DNA from: Nitrosopumilaceae archaeon
GTDB taxonomy: Archaea > Thermoproteota > Nitrososphaeria > Nitrososphaerales > Nitrosopumilaceae
Direction of reading: 5' to 3'
Assembly: GCA_021296165.1 (NCBI GenBank)
Contig: JAGWAW010000056.1
Location: 1 to 15,427, forward strand
Length of the DNA stretch: 15,427 nucleotides
In this document: piece after piece, positions 8,860 to 15,427 of the stretch
How the letters are laid out: the number at the start of each line of letters is the position of its first letter
How positions within the stretch are numbered: the stretch's first letter is position 1
Program-made: the position numbers and the translations under genes
The notes under the pieces: generated by a model
Told to the model about the DNA's origin: nothing
Databases searched by the model: none
The model's input: only the letters and a program-made list of their open reading frames with translations

Positions 8860-9000
8860 CCGGCAGGCCAGCAGGCGCCTTTGCACCCGCCACTGTGTCT
8901 CGATGGGGTTCAATTGCGGGGTGTGCGGCGGCAGGAATCCTAGTTTGATGTTGCCCTTTGTGGACTCGACGAACTTGGTCACCTTGTTGGACTTGGAGGG
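8860..9000 (-). pseudogene. IS630-family transposase remnant, C-terminal catalytic part
   Basis: Read leftwards, PSKSNKVTKF, IKLGFLPPHTPQLNPIETQW and RVQRRLLACRH match the C-terminal DDE domain of IS630/Tc1-type transposases. NPIE carries the catalytic Glu. The reading stops making sense just after LLACRH. The portion preceding PSKSNK is at 10883-10991, beyond the TnpB element. An open frame starting at 9057 fuses this remnant to element DNA and is not a gene. Only the second Asp and the Glu of the catalytic triad survive across the two pieces, so it cannot be active. Confidence 0.8.
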
Positions 9001-9024
9001 TTCCGTTGCAAACCGTGTTGACGC
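8999..9024 (+). repeat. Left end repeat and hairpin of the TnpB element
   Basis: The segment matches the reverse complement of 10846-10871 at 22 of 26 positions. It contains GGTT (8999-9002) and AACC (9011-9014), able to form a 4-bp stem at the very edge of the element. Confidence 0.55.
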
Positions 9025-9150
9025 CATAAAATCATGACGCCCCACGGCTCCACACAACTTTTCCGTCCACCAGGATGGTCATTCCATCAGTCATGAGGTC
9101 CGCGGGACAGACGGTTAGGTCCGCGAACCGCCCGGCTTCGTCCGGAAGGG
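9001..9150 (-). ncRNA. Predicted reRNA (omega RNA) at the tnpB 3' end
   Basis: TnpB elements encode their guide RNA across the 3' end of tnpB and the element's right end; the guide is the flanking DNA. The stop codon at 9032-9034 leaves only 31 bp to the element edge, so the scaffold must overlap the coding region. The guide would begin at 9000 reading leftwards (CCCTCCAAGTCCAACAAG), which is IS630 transposase sequence. The 5' limit given is arbitrary. This is family knowledge applied to position; no fold was calculated. Confidence 0.3.
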
Positions 9151-10778
9151 CCCGAACCTCGGGCCCGTACCTTGCTGCGGCAGTTGTCAGCCGCACGTTA
9201 TCCGATGCATTCACGTCTCTGTCTACGCGAACGTTGCACCGGCGGCAGTATCTAAAATGGTAGTCCCGCCCCTCCAGGACACACCTGCATATCGCGCACA
9301 ATTCTGAAGTGTGGTACGGATTCATCCACAGCGCCTCCACGTTGGCCCACCTGGCATTGTACATGATCATGTCAGACAGCACAAGCATCGCGAAGGAGTA
9401 CAGCTTGCGCCGCATCCCCCTCCCAAACCGCTTGCATTCGCGCATGCAGCCGCTGGACATGCCGCGCAGGTCCTCCAGCCCCACGAGCGCGTTCGTGGCC
9501 TGCGCCCAACTTACTACAAATAATGACATGATATGCATCATGCCGATCAAATGCCTTGACGCCCTGGCGGCCTCCTGCATCTTGGATTGGTTTGCCGCGA
9601 TCTTTTGCAGGGACGACGCCACGTCGGTTTCCATATTTTGCGGGACTACACACATCTTTGACTCCCGGTCTATGCGGGCCCGCTCCTCCCTGCATACACG
9701 GTCGGCCTCCTTCAGTTTCCGTGTGTTGGCCTTTGCGGCCTTCGTGGCCTGGTCGCGCTCTGTCTTTATGGCATTCTGGCGCTCCACATCGCCCTTCGCC
9801 TCCCGAATCTGCGCGCCACGCCTTCCTGGGCTCTGCCAGCGACTCCCACTCTTGCATAGTAATGGCATGCTTCTCGGCGTCGCGCCGGCTCCCCGCCGCC
9901 TTCCAGCAGCGCTTGAGTTTTCGGTGCTTTCTGGGGCCGCCGTATATGGTATGGCTATGCTCCTCCTTGTAATGTTCTTTGTCGTGCGACACCGGCCTGC
10001 CGCGCTTCTGCTCCCATTTGGTGTGGTCCTTCTTTGTGGCCTTTGCGAGGGCGACCTTGGCGGCCAGCACGCGGTTCACCTCCTTTAACATGTCGACTTG
10101 TATGGTGATGTGGTTGTCGCTGATGGTCATGTTTGTGGAGTTGATGTCCACACCAGGCACGTTCTTCGGCGGGCCGGCGACGCGGTCCACACCGGACGTC
10201 AGTTCCACGATACTGTACCTGCTGCCGAGGGTGGGGTCGCGGCCGGGCATGGGGTCCACGTCCTTGGTGTACGATATCGTGTATTTTTCCGGGGTTATGG
10301 TGAGCTCGCCCAGGCGATATTCTGAGATGCGGTCCCCGACGTCCTTGGGCACGCCGATCTCCACGCGAACCGGGTGCTTCCCGGAGCCAATGTTGCCTGT
10401 CGCGATGTAGCCGCCGGCGACGGGGTTGAGGTGCCAGCACTGGTTGTTGAGTTTTATGGCGGGCGTCTTGAACTCCGGCTCGGTATCATCGTTCCTGGCG
10501 GCCTTCATTGCCGCCACGCCGGTCTTGATGGCCGCCTGCGTCACTGCGGATCTGACGCGCGGGTTGCGCACCATATGATACATCATGGTGTCGAGCGTGT
10601 GGGTGTCTGTCACACCAGTATCACGGGAGACCATGGCTGCCGCCTCGGCCACACGTATCACGTGCCGGAACACCCTGCCGATGCTCGACGATGCCGGGCC
10701 CAGGTTGCCGTGGTGTTTGCGCGACACCATCTTGGCGCGTCGGTCAGGCTTCACATGTGCCGCCTCCAACCTTGCCAT
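9032..10778 (-). pseudogene. tnpB: TnpB RNA-guided nuclease with one frameshift, about 581 aa when corrected
   Basis: TnpB proteins are RuvC-fold nucleases guided by an RNA from the element end. The N-terminal part (1-205) is the region expected to hold the beta-barrel and helical recognition domains. The RuvC-I motif GVDINSTN gives Asp211. In the second frame, GLEDLRGM gives the RuvC-II Glu, about 435. A Cys4 zinc ribbon (CAIC and CRRC, about 494-514) and DRDVNAS, with the RuvC-III Asp about 521, complete the domain. All catalytic residues are kept. The frames join at about 9812 (KAWR then QIREAKGD), one extra base. The linker between RuvC-I and RuvC-II is about 224 residues, against roughly 87 in ISDra2 TnpB from memory. 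It is Lys/Arg-rich and helical. Start ATG ends at 10778, 25 bp after a TATA box. Confidence 0.82.
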
Positions 10779-10784
10779 GTGTGG

Positions 10785-10798
10785 TATATTATAATATA
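10785..10798. promoter_or_regulatory. 14-bp perfect AT palindrome between TATA box and tnpB start
   Basis: TATATTATAATATA is its own reverse complement and sits between the TATA box and the start codon, where a bound repressor would block transcription. It could be an autoregulatory operator, or simply an AT-rich initiation region. Confidence 0.4.
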
Positions 10799-10802
10799 GA
10801 GG

Positions 10803-10810
10803 TATAAAAG
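10803..10810 (-). promoter_or_regulatory. TATA box of tnpB
   Basis: On the minus strand CTTTTATA lies about 25 bases before the tnpB ATG (10778). Transcription would start at or within a few bases of the ATG, giving a leaderless message. Confidence 0.6.
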
Positions 10811-10845
10811 TATGGTTTAATGCTGACAGATGTACGGTCTTGTAC

Positions 10846-10878
10846 GCATCAACACGTTTTGCAAGAGAACCACTTGCA
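10846..10878 (-). repeat. Right end repeat and hairpin of the TnpB element
   Basis: 10846-10871 is the inverted partner of the left end repeat. A perfect hairpin overlaps it: TGCAAG at 10860-10865, a 7-base loop, CTTGCA at 10873-10878, ending about 5 bp inside the element edge. Subterminal hairpins are what HUH (Y1) transposases recognise at IS200/IS605 ends. Confidence 0.55.
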
Positions 10879-10882
10879 GTAT

Positions 10883-10991
10883 GGCTTGTGGTACGAGGCG
10901 TTGTCCAGTATCAGGACACCCTGACGTCCTCGGAGGCCGACGGCGTGCGGCGCGCCCTGGACCGGATGATGGGGAGGCGCAGGTCGAACAT
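10883..10991 (-). pseudogene. IS630-family transposase remnant, central part
   Basis: Read leftwards, LILDNASYHKP is the second-Asp motif (DNASYH) of IS630 transposases. Just upstream, in a neighbouring frame, RRTPSASEDVRV has the form usually seen before that motif (RRTP...VLILDN), so a one-base lesion lies near 10920. A frame beginning MFDLRLPIIRSRAR at 10991 is the furthest part that may belong. The N-terminal half with the first catalytic Asp is missing. The TnpB element follows immediately after His-Lys. Confidence 0.7.
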
Positions 10992-11073
10992 GAAGGATTG
11001 GGCAGCCTGGCTGGCCGGTCACAGGGCAGACCCGTGCGGCGCCGACATGCCTCAACCCGTCACTGTTGGAAGA

Positions 11074-11247
11074 TTAATCCATGCTCAATAATTCATCCTC
11101 AAGTTCCTTGATTTCATCGGCAACCCTCCCGGCAAGTGAACTCTTCAACTTGAATGCGGCTGCGTGCTCTTCAGCCTCATCCATGAGTCTGCTGTACTCC
11201 GACATGGCATCCCGTAACCTCTCCTGTAGCAGTTCCCTGCGACCCAT
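11074..11247 (-). CDS. Small helical protein, 57 aa, last gene of a small-gene cassette
   Basis: The reading MGRRELLQERLRDAMSEYSR through DEIKELEDELLSMD is charged, amphipathic and uninterrupted, ending with TAA at 11074-11076. It is predicted to be almost entirely alpha-helical, possibly a coiled coil. It starts 4 bp after the stop of the gene at 11252-11422, implying co-transcription and translational coupling. No motif identifies a function. Size, pairing and location beside mobile DNA would suit a toxin-antitoxin component, but nothing in the sequence proves that. Confidence 0.6.
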   Translation of the reverse strand: MGRRELLQERLRDAMSEYSRLMDEAEEHAAAFKLKSSLAGRVADEIKELEDELLSMD

Positions 11248-11251
11248 CACG

Positions 11252-11422
11252 TTACTGTATCTCCGCCGCCTCGCGGAACAGTCCGGCCAGGCGCCTGAAC
11301 CCGGCCGCTACGCGGTGCAAGCCCTCTTCCTCTGCTATCTCTGCCGCCTCATCCATACTCGCTGCGGTTTCATTGTACCCCATACCTATATTAGGAACCG
11401 GCGGTATTTCAGCGTTTATCAT
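11252..11422 (-). CDS. Small helical protein, 56 aa, middle gene of the cassette
   Basis: It starts MINAEIPPVPNIGMGYNETA and continues as an acidic then basic helix (MDEAAEIAEEEGLHRVAAGF, RRLAGLFREAAEIQ). The EAAEIAEEEGLHRVAAGFRRLA pattern resembles a helical-hairpin, TPR- or rubrerythrin-like repeat, with small residues at packing positions. An open frame extends upstream to 11833, but the sequence between 11423 and 11590 in that frame is not coding-like. The preceding gene ends in another frame at 11481, so the ATG at 11422 is preferred. Function unknown. Confidence 0.55.
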   Translation of the reverse strand: MINAEIPPVPNIGMGYNETAASMDEAAEIAEEEGLHRVAAGFRRLAGLFREAAEIQ

Positions 11423-11480
11423 TCGTTCAACTACGAAACGCCGATGATGGCATTCCACAGCAAAAGGGCAGACGAGGAGA

Positions 11481-11716
11481 CTACCTGCACCGCGCGTCGT
11501 ACCGCTCCAAGTCGTCCCCGCGGTAGCAGTCGCGCGCCTTTGGAAAGTCGCGTATGAACTCGCCCCAGAGACGGTACCCGAGGCCGGCCTTGTGTATTCC
11601 AGCGCGGCTGCCAATATATGGTCCGGCTCATACCTTGGGGCGGTACGGGACCCCATAATCTCGCGGAACCTGGCTGGGTGGTATATCTTGCCGTGCGCCA
11701 TGGGGGCGACCAGCAT
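11481..11716 (-). pseudogene. Small unknown protein, about 78 aa, one frameshift, first gene of the cassette
   Basis: The first frame gives MLVAPMAHGKIYHPARFREI then MGSRTAPRYEPDHILAAALE-YT. Near 11592 the coding signal moves to another frame, KAGLGYRLWGEFIRDFPKAR then DCYRGDDLERYDARCR, ending with TAG at 11481-11483. The step equals one missing base. Both halves have aromatic and charged residues typical of real protein, unlike the third frame. Start could be 11716 or 11701; a TATA box about 40 bp upstream favours 11716. No family recognised. It precedes the 56-aa gene by 58 bp. Confidence 0.5.
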
Positions 11717-11751
11717 GGGCCAGACATGCGCTTCACGGGCGTGTGATGTAA

Positions 11752-11764
11752 TATATCTAAATAT
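11752..11764 (-). promoter_or_regulatory. Probable TATA box of the small-gene cassette
   Basis: The minus strand reads ATATTTAGATATA here, a rare AT-rich patch in a GC-rich region, 36-48 bases before the likely first ATG (11716). This predicts a leader of roughly 15-20 bases. Confidence 0.45.
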
Positions 11765-11855
11765 GGCAGTTCTGGTATGTTTTTGGACGGCTCCATACCA
11801 CTCTAGGCAAGTTCGGCGGCCCGCGGCCGCCATTCTGAGTTATTTACTGATGGGA

Positions 11856-11949
11856 CGTAGCGTTTCACCTCAAACAATATCCACGCTTGGGTTGGCTGGC
11901 ACGTATGGTTAGATCAAGCGTCAAACCAGATTAGAGGCGAAACGCTACG
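11856..11949. mobile_element. Putative MITE, 94 bp, with 16-bp terminal inverted repeats and direct-repeat flanks
   Basis: The left end CGTAGCGTTTCACCTC (11856-11871) and right end GAGGCGAAACGCTACG (11934-11949) are inverted repeats with one mismatch. ATGGGA is repeated directly on both sides (11850-11855 and 11950-11955), extending to GATGGGAC (11849-11856 and 11949-11956) when the terminal bases are included. A second nested stem, ACGCTTG (11883-11889) with CAAGCGT (11915-11921), lies inside. No protein is encoded. This is the form of a non-autonomous transposable element with a 6-8 bp target duplication. Alternatively it is a structured RNA. It lies directly before the TTG start of the next gene. 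Confidence 0.6.
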
Positions 11950-11962
11950 ATGGGACACACCC

Positions 11963-12522
<560 letters not shown>

Positions 12523-12848
12523 GCAGCGGGTCCTTCTGTGCCAGGATCACACAAGATCAGTGCTGTCCCACGCCCGTGTTCCGGGCATGGGGATGGATTC
12601 TGAGTCCGGCCCTCTCACGCACGGCCGCAGGAGTCTGCCGTCTCTTGTCAGGCCGGATCCAGATACGTTCCAGACATGGGCGGCAGGCCGACAACCAGCC
12701 GCCCGCCGATGGGGCCGGACCCCAATCTACGGCAGCGGGCTCTCGGCGGGAGGGCCCTGACGGCGGCAGCACCCGTTACCGGGATCCCTACCCAAACTTT
12801 CCCGGATCCGCCAAGATTTATAACAGAACTTACCATAATGTGTAACGA
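12523..12848 (+). promoter_or_regulatory. Intergenic spacer with TATA box at 12817-12823
   Basis: TTTATAA at 12817 is 25 bp before the Rieske ATG at 12849, again predicting a leaderless message. The remaining 290 bp are GC-rich with overlapping open frames on both strands but no motif, codon signal or repeat that I can support as a gene. Confidence 0.55.
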
Positions 12849-13448
12849 ATGGCAGAGGCGGTAGGTACATCGGGTCTGTCAAGGCGCGACTTTCTAAAGC
12901 TGATGGGGGCTGCCGGCACGGGGCTGGCCTTTGCGCCTTTCGTTCCTTGGGGCAACTTCATGCCCAATCCCAGCACCGCCTCACTGGAGAAGGTGCCCGT
13001 CGAGCTGCCCGACGGCACCCACGCCAACCTCGACACGTTCCCGCTCAACTACGCCGAGGTCATCACGTACCCCAAGACCGGGGACCGCGTGCTGGACGAG
13101 GAGGCCTTCCGCAAGTGGCAGTTCATACGGCTCCCCGAGGAGATGGGCGGCGCCGCAGCCGACGTCACCGCCTTCCGGGCGTACTCGATGGTCTGCCTGC
13201 ACCTGTGGTGTCTGTGGAAGTACTATCCCGTCGACACCAAGAAGCGGGGAGAGTGCCCCTGCCACGGCTCCGTGTATGAGGCAACCACCGGCATCGCCAC
13301 GGCCGGCCCAGCATCCCTCCAGGCGGCCCCCTCCAATGCGCTGCCCAAGCTGGACTTTGAGGCAGACGCCGATGGATTCCTGTGGATACTGCCCCCCGTA
13401 TGGGGCGTGACCGAGAACGGAGTTGTGGGGTATGGCCGTTTCGCTTAG
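12849..13448 (+). CDS. petC: Rieske iron-sulfur protein of complex III, 199 aa
   Basis: This subunit passes electrons from quinol at the cytochrome b site to a downstream carrier (in these archaea probably a copper protein). SRRDFLK at residues 11-17 is a textbook twin-arginine motif, followed by a hydrophobic stretch that serves as membrane anchor. The 2Fe-2S ligands are Cys116 and His118 (CLHLWC) and Cys136 and His139 (CPCHGS); Cys121 and Cys138 form the usual disulfide. Trp120 replaces the Gly of the canonical CTHLGC, a form I associate with thaumarchaeal Rieske proteins. The ATG at 12849 is fixed by the Tat motif and the TATA box. The 3' end overlaps the cytochrome b gene by 17 bp, so the two are translationally coupled. 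Confidence 0.95.
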   Translation: MAEAVGTSGLSRRDFLKLMGAAGTGLAFAPFVPWGNFMPNPSTASLEKVPVELPDGTHANLDTFPLNYAEVITYPKTGDRVLDEEAFRKWQFIRLPEEMGGAAADVTAFRAYSMVCLHLWCLWKYYPVDTKKRGECPCHGSVYEATTGIATAGPASLQAAPSNALPKLDFEADADGFLWILPPVWGVTENGVVGYGRFA

Positions 13449-14922
13449 CCGGCGGACTGGCGCCGTCGCCTTCTTCGTTTGGATATGGGACGGGCTGGAC
13501 CGCACAATATTCACCGCCATAAAGTTCTCGTTCCCGGCCCGCTTCGTGAGCCCCTTCGGCTTTCTGGGCATGCTCACATTCATCACCTTCGTGATACTGG
13601 GCATATCCGGCGCCCTGCTGATGTTCTACTACCAGCCCATACTGGACCGGGCCTGGGACAGCGTCGCCTTCATAAACGACGAGGTGCCCTTCGGGTTCCA
13701 CATACGGAACATACACTACCACGGCTCCAACGCCATGGTGCTGCTGGCCGTCCTCCACATGTACTACCAGTACTTTAGCGGCCGCTACAAGATCCGCAAC
13801 GAGATACTTTGGGTCACCGGCGTCATACTGGGGACCGTCACCATACTGGAGGCCTTCACCGGGTACGACGTGATATTCAGCGAGAGGGCGGAGCTGGCCA
13901 TCAGCATAGCGGCGTCTCTGACCAACTCCATACCCGTCGCCGGGCCGGTCATACGCGACGCCATGTTCGGGTCCGGGTTCTCGGACTTTGTGCTGCGGTT
14001 CTACGCGCAGCACGTCTTCATACTGCCCCTGGTGATGCTGGGGCTGATGGCGGTCCACTTCCCCAGGTTTCTGGTGTTTGACGTGCCGATGGTCTTTGCG
14101 GTGGGAGGGGCCATCATGCTGACCGGCGGGGTCTTCCCCATAGACCTGGGGTTCAAGTTCCAGCCCAGCGTGCCGCCGGGCATTACGGTGCCGGAGTGGT
14201 ACCTGACGGGGCTGTACGCCTTTTTGCGCACGCAGTACGACAAGTTCGTCACCGGCGTGCTGTGGCCCGGACTCTTCATAGGGTCCCTGCTGCTCATACC
14301 CTTCATAGACCGGTACAAGAAGTTCTCCTGGAAGGACCGCCCCATGATCACCGCCTTCGGCATAACGGGGCTGGCCCAGATCATGGTGACCACCTACTGG
14401 GGGTTCTACATACCCGGCGACTCCAGCCTGCCACTGGTGGAGCGGCTGGTCATAGATCCGGTATTCCTGTATCTGGTGATGATACTGCTGGTCCCGATGG
14501 GCTTTGGCTTCACATACATGATGATAAAGCTGGCCAAGGAGGCCGAGCGCAAGGCAAAGCTGGCCAAGGAGAGGGGCCCCAAGAAGGTCTCCACCATACG
14601 CCTCACCCAGAAGTGGATCAACTGGGTCATAGTGGCACTGCTGGCCTTCCAGGTCTTCCTGAACATAGCCGCGTACAACGCAGTGCTGTCCGGAATGAAG
14701 AACGTCTCGCTGTTCCTGGTGGGCATGATAATGATAACCTTCGCCGGCTTCTTCCACCTGTACAGGTACGGGGTCAACGAGTCCAAGAAGGTCCCCCCGC
14801 CACCGCCGTCCCCGCCCGCCGAGATGCCCCAGAGCGTGCCCGAGAAGCTCCCCGAGAAGCTCCCCGAGAAGGCCCCCGAGCCGCTTCCCGAGGCCCGCGT
14901 GCCCAAGAAACTCCCCGAGTAG
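13432..14922 (+). CDS. petB: Cytochrome b (b6/subunit IV-like) of complex III, 496 aa
   Basis: Membrane subunit that oxidises quinol and holds two b hemes. Heme ligands are His95 and His109 (IHYHGSN to VLHMYY, 14 apart) and His194 and His209 (AQHVF to AVHF, 15 apart). A 15-residue spacing in the second pair is the b6f rather than bc1 pattern. PEWY at 254-257 is the Qo-site motif. The N-terminal half is b6-like and is joined to a subunit IV-like part, with two further helices (about 400-455). The C-terminal tail is proline-rich with PEKLPEKLPEKAPE repeats, probably cytoplasmic. The ATG at 13432 is preferred over a TTG at 13423; both overlap the Rieske gene. Confidence 0.95.
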   Translation: MAVSLSRRTGAVAFFVWIWDGLDRTIFTAIKFSFPARFVSPFGFLGMLTFITFVILGISGALLMFYYQPILDRAWDSVAFINDEVPFGFHIRNIHYHGSNAMVLLAVLHMYYQYFSGRYKIRNEILWVTGVILGTVTILEAFTGYDVIFSERAELAISIAASLTNSIPVAGPVIRDAMFGSGFSDFVLRFYAQHVFILPLVMLGLMAVHFPRFLVFDVPMVFAVGGAIMLTGGVFPIDLGFKFQPSVPPGITVPEWYLTGLYAFLRTQYDKFVTGVLWPGLFIGSLLLIPFIDRYKKFSWKDRPMITAFGITGLAQIMVTTYWGFYIPGDSSLPLVERLVIDPVFLYLVMILLVPMGFGFTYMMIKLAKEAERKAKLAKERGPKKVSTIRLTQKWINWVIVALLAFQVFLNIAAYNAVLSGMKNVSLFLVGMIMITFAGFFHLYRYGVNESKKVPPPPPSPPAEMPQSVPEKLPEKLPEKAPEPLPEARVPKKLPE

Positions 14923-15349
14923 GATACCGGGCGGCATGCCGGACGCGGGCGCCATCCGTTGCCTTTTGGATGTCCCTGTGCGGTCGGGCGGCCCGGCGTA
15001 CGTGCTCACCTGTGATGCACGCAGCCGTTATCGTTACGAGGTCGTCGCCCATGTGATGCGGTGCGGGGGCGGCCTGCCACACGGATGCGCCACATGGCCG
15101 CCGTCAGATCATGCGAATGATACAGATGCCTGCCGCGTGCGGTGCCGTATGCGTCGAGTCCCGGACTGGTCGGGGGCGATCGGACTGGACTGTGTCGCTC
15201 GCCTGAGAACACGCCTACATGACGCAGACTGCCGCCATGGTGCCGTGCATCTGCCGCGGCATGCCGGTGTGCGCCGCCGGGTGCGACGGGGTATGGCGGC
15301 ACCGGGGCGGCCTCCACCAGATCATAGATCCGGTGGTCTAACCTTCTTT
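14923..15349. other. No gene recognised
   Basis: Open frames exist on both strands (for example 14936-15376 plus and 15006-15356 minus), but they are Arg/His/Cys-rich, overlap each other and contain no recognised motif or fitting promoter. No T-run terminator follows the cytochrome b gene within about 400 bp. Confidence 0.45.
15314..15336. repeat. 10-bp hairpin with 3-base loop
   Basis: CCACCAGATC, loop ATA, GATCCGGTGG. The arms pair with one A-C mismatch. A pyrimidine-rich stretch (15337-15350) follows, so it could end transcription coming from the left, or mark the edge of the repeated element at 15350. Confidence 0.4.
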
Positions 15350-15375
15350 CGCTCATATTCCAAATGTTGGGGGTA
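15350..15375 (+). repeat. Right copy of the 26-bp inverted repeat, HTH-like reading
   Basis: Exact reverse complement of 126-151. In the plus frame it reads LSLIFQMLGVTDRAVWGRSR and then a stop, parallel to IFQMLGVADRA on the left. The conserved peptide suggests homologous gene fragments rather than a structural repeat. Confidence 0.8.
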
Positions 15376-15427
15376 ACTGATCGGGCAGTTTGGGGCCGCT
15401 CTCGCTAGCATTCTGCCGGTTGGCGGT

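Larger units (their letters stand above)
8999..10884 (-). mobile_element. TnpB-only IS200/IS605-type (IS1341-like) element, about 1884 bp
   Basis: The element holds a single gene, tnpB, and no Y1 (TnpA) transposase, so mobilisation would need TnpA in trans. Boundaries come from the interrupted host gene: the transposase reads DNASYHK up to 10885 and continues PSKSNK from 9000. Deleting 9001-10884, or equally 8999-10882 because GG is shared at both ends, rejoins codons AAG-CCC-TCC exactly. The absence of a long target duplication fits IS200/IS605-type insertion. Both ends carry small hairpins, and there is a 26-bp end homology in inverted orientation with 22 matches. Confidence 0.75.

Noticed and set aside
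8743..9057. Open frame of 104 codons as an intact transposase gene
   Set aside because: Its first 19 codons lie in TnpB element DNA and only codons from 9000 leftwards match IS630. It is a fusion across an insertion junction.
10840..11091. Plus-strand frame beginning MYASTRFAREP, similar to MASTRFATEP on the other side of the element
   Set aside because: The similarity comes from the inverted end repeats of the TnpB element. The rest (VRRALDRMMGRRRSNMKDW) lies opposite the IS630 remnant and has no recognised motif, though it cannot be fully excluded.
8732..11962. CRISPR array or tRNA genes in the mobile region
   Set aside because: No regularly spaced direct repeats and no cloverleaf-like or T-loop (GTTCRA) pattern were seen; the repeats present are terminal or inverted pairs.
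14936..15376. 146-codon plus frame after cytochrome b
   Set aside because: Composition is Arg/His/Cys-rich without motif, it overlaps the repeat at the right edge, and an opposing frame is equally long.

Overview
The window looks like a chromosomal segment of a high-GC ammonia-oxidising archaeon of the Thaumarchaeota (Nitrososphaerota, group I.1a). Cenarchaeum symbiosum is the best guess. The reasons are a very large acidic S-layer protein of the marine thaumarchaeal type, a Tat-exported Rieske protein with the CLHLWC...CPCHGS cluster motif overlapping a cytochrome b gene, archaeal TATA boxes about 25-35 bp before start codons with little or no leader, T-run terminators, and high GC with ATA and AGG codons common. 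The species is inferred from composition; no search was run.

Layout. 1-960: a small helix-turn-helix-like fragment (minus), then an acylphosphatase-domain gene (plus) whose coiled-coil tail is broken by two frameshifts. 962-1390: no credible gene. 1391-6158: promoter and S-layer gene (1577 aa). 6171-8744: two further exported genes. The first (6224-7183) is a beta-domain protein with a coiled coil and a C-terminal membrane anchor. The second (7381-8731) is a secreted coiled-coil plus beta-domain protein carrying one frameshift. 8860-10991: a nested mobile-element relic, in which a TnpB-only element (about 8999-10884) sits inside an IS630-type transposase remnant. Removing it restores the transposase reading across the junction. 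11074-11716: a minus-strand cassette of three very small unknown genes. 11849-11956: a 94-bp element with 16-bp terminal inverted repeats and flanking direct repeats, probably an undescribed MITE. 11963-12522: a three-helix membrane protein gene interrupted by C runs of 39 and 27 that leave its halves out of frame. 12849-14922: Rieske and b6-type cytochrome b genes of complex III. 14923-15427: no gene recognised, except a reverse-oriented copy of the repeat seen at the left edge.

How the parts fit. The S-layer protein and the two coiled-coil exported proteins look like a cell-envelope module: lattice, membrane-anchored stalk, and secreted partner. The right side is the quinol-oxidising complex III of the respiratory chain, with the poly-proline membrane protein as a likely accessory. 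From memory, S-layer and complex III genes are also close together in Nitrosopumilus maritimus (around Nmar_1542-1547), so here the ancestral neighbourhood seems to have been split by mobile DNA between about 8.7 and 12 kb.

Several genes need a one-base correction: the acylphosphatase (twice), the secreted protein, tnpB, the IS630 remnant, a small cassette gene and the poly-C gene. Whether these are real decay, phase variation or sequence error cannot be decided from one sequence.
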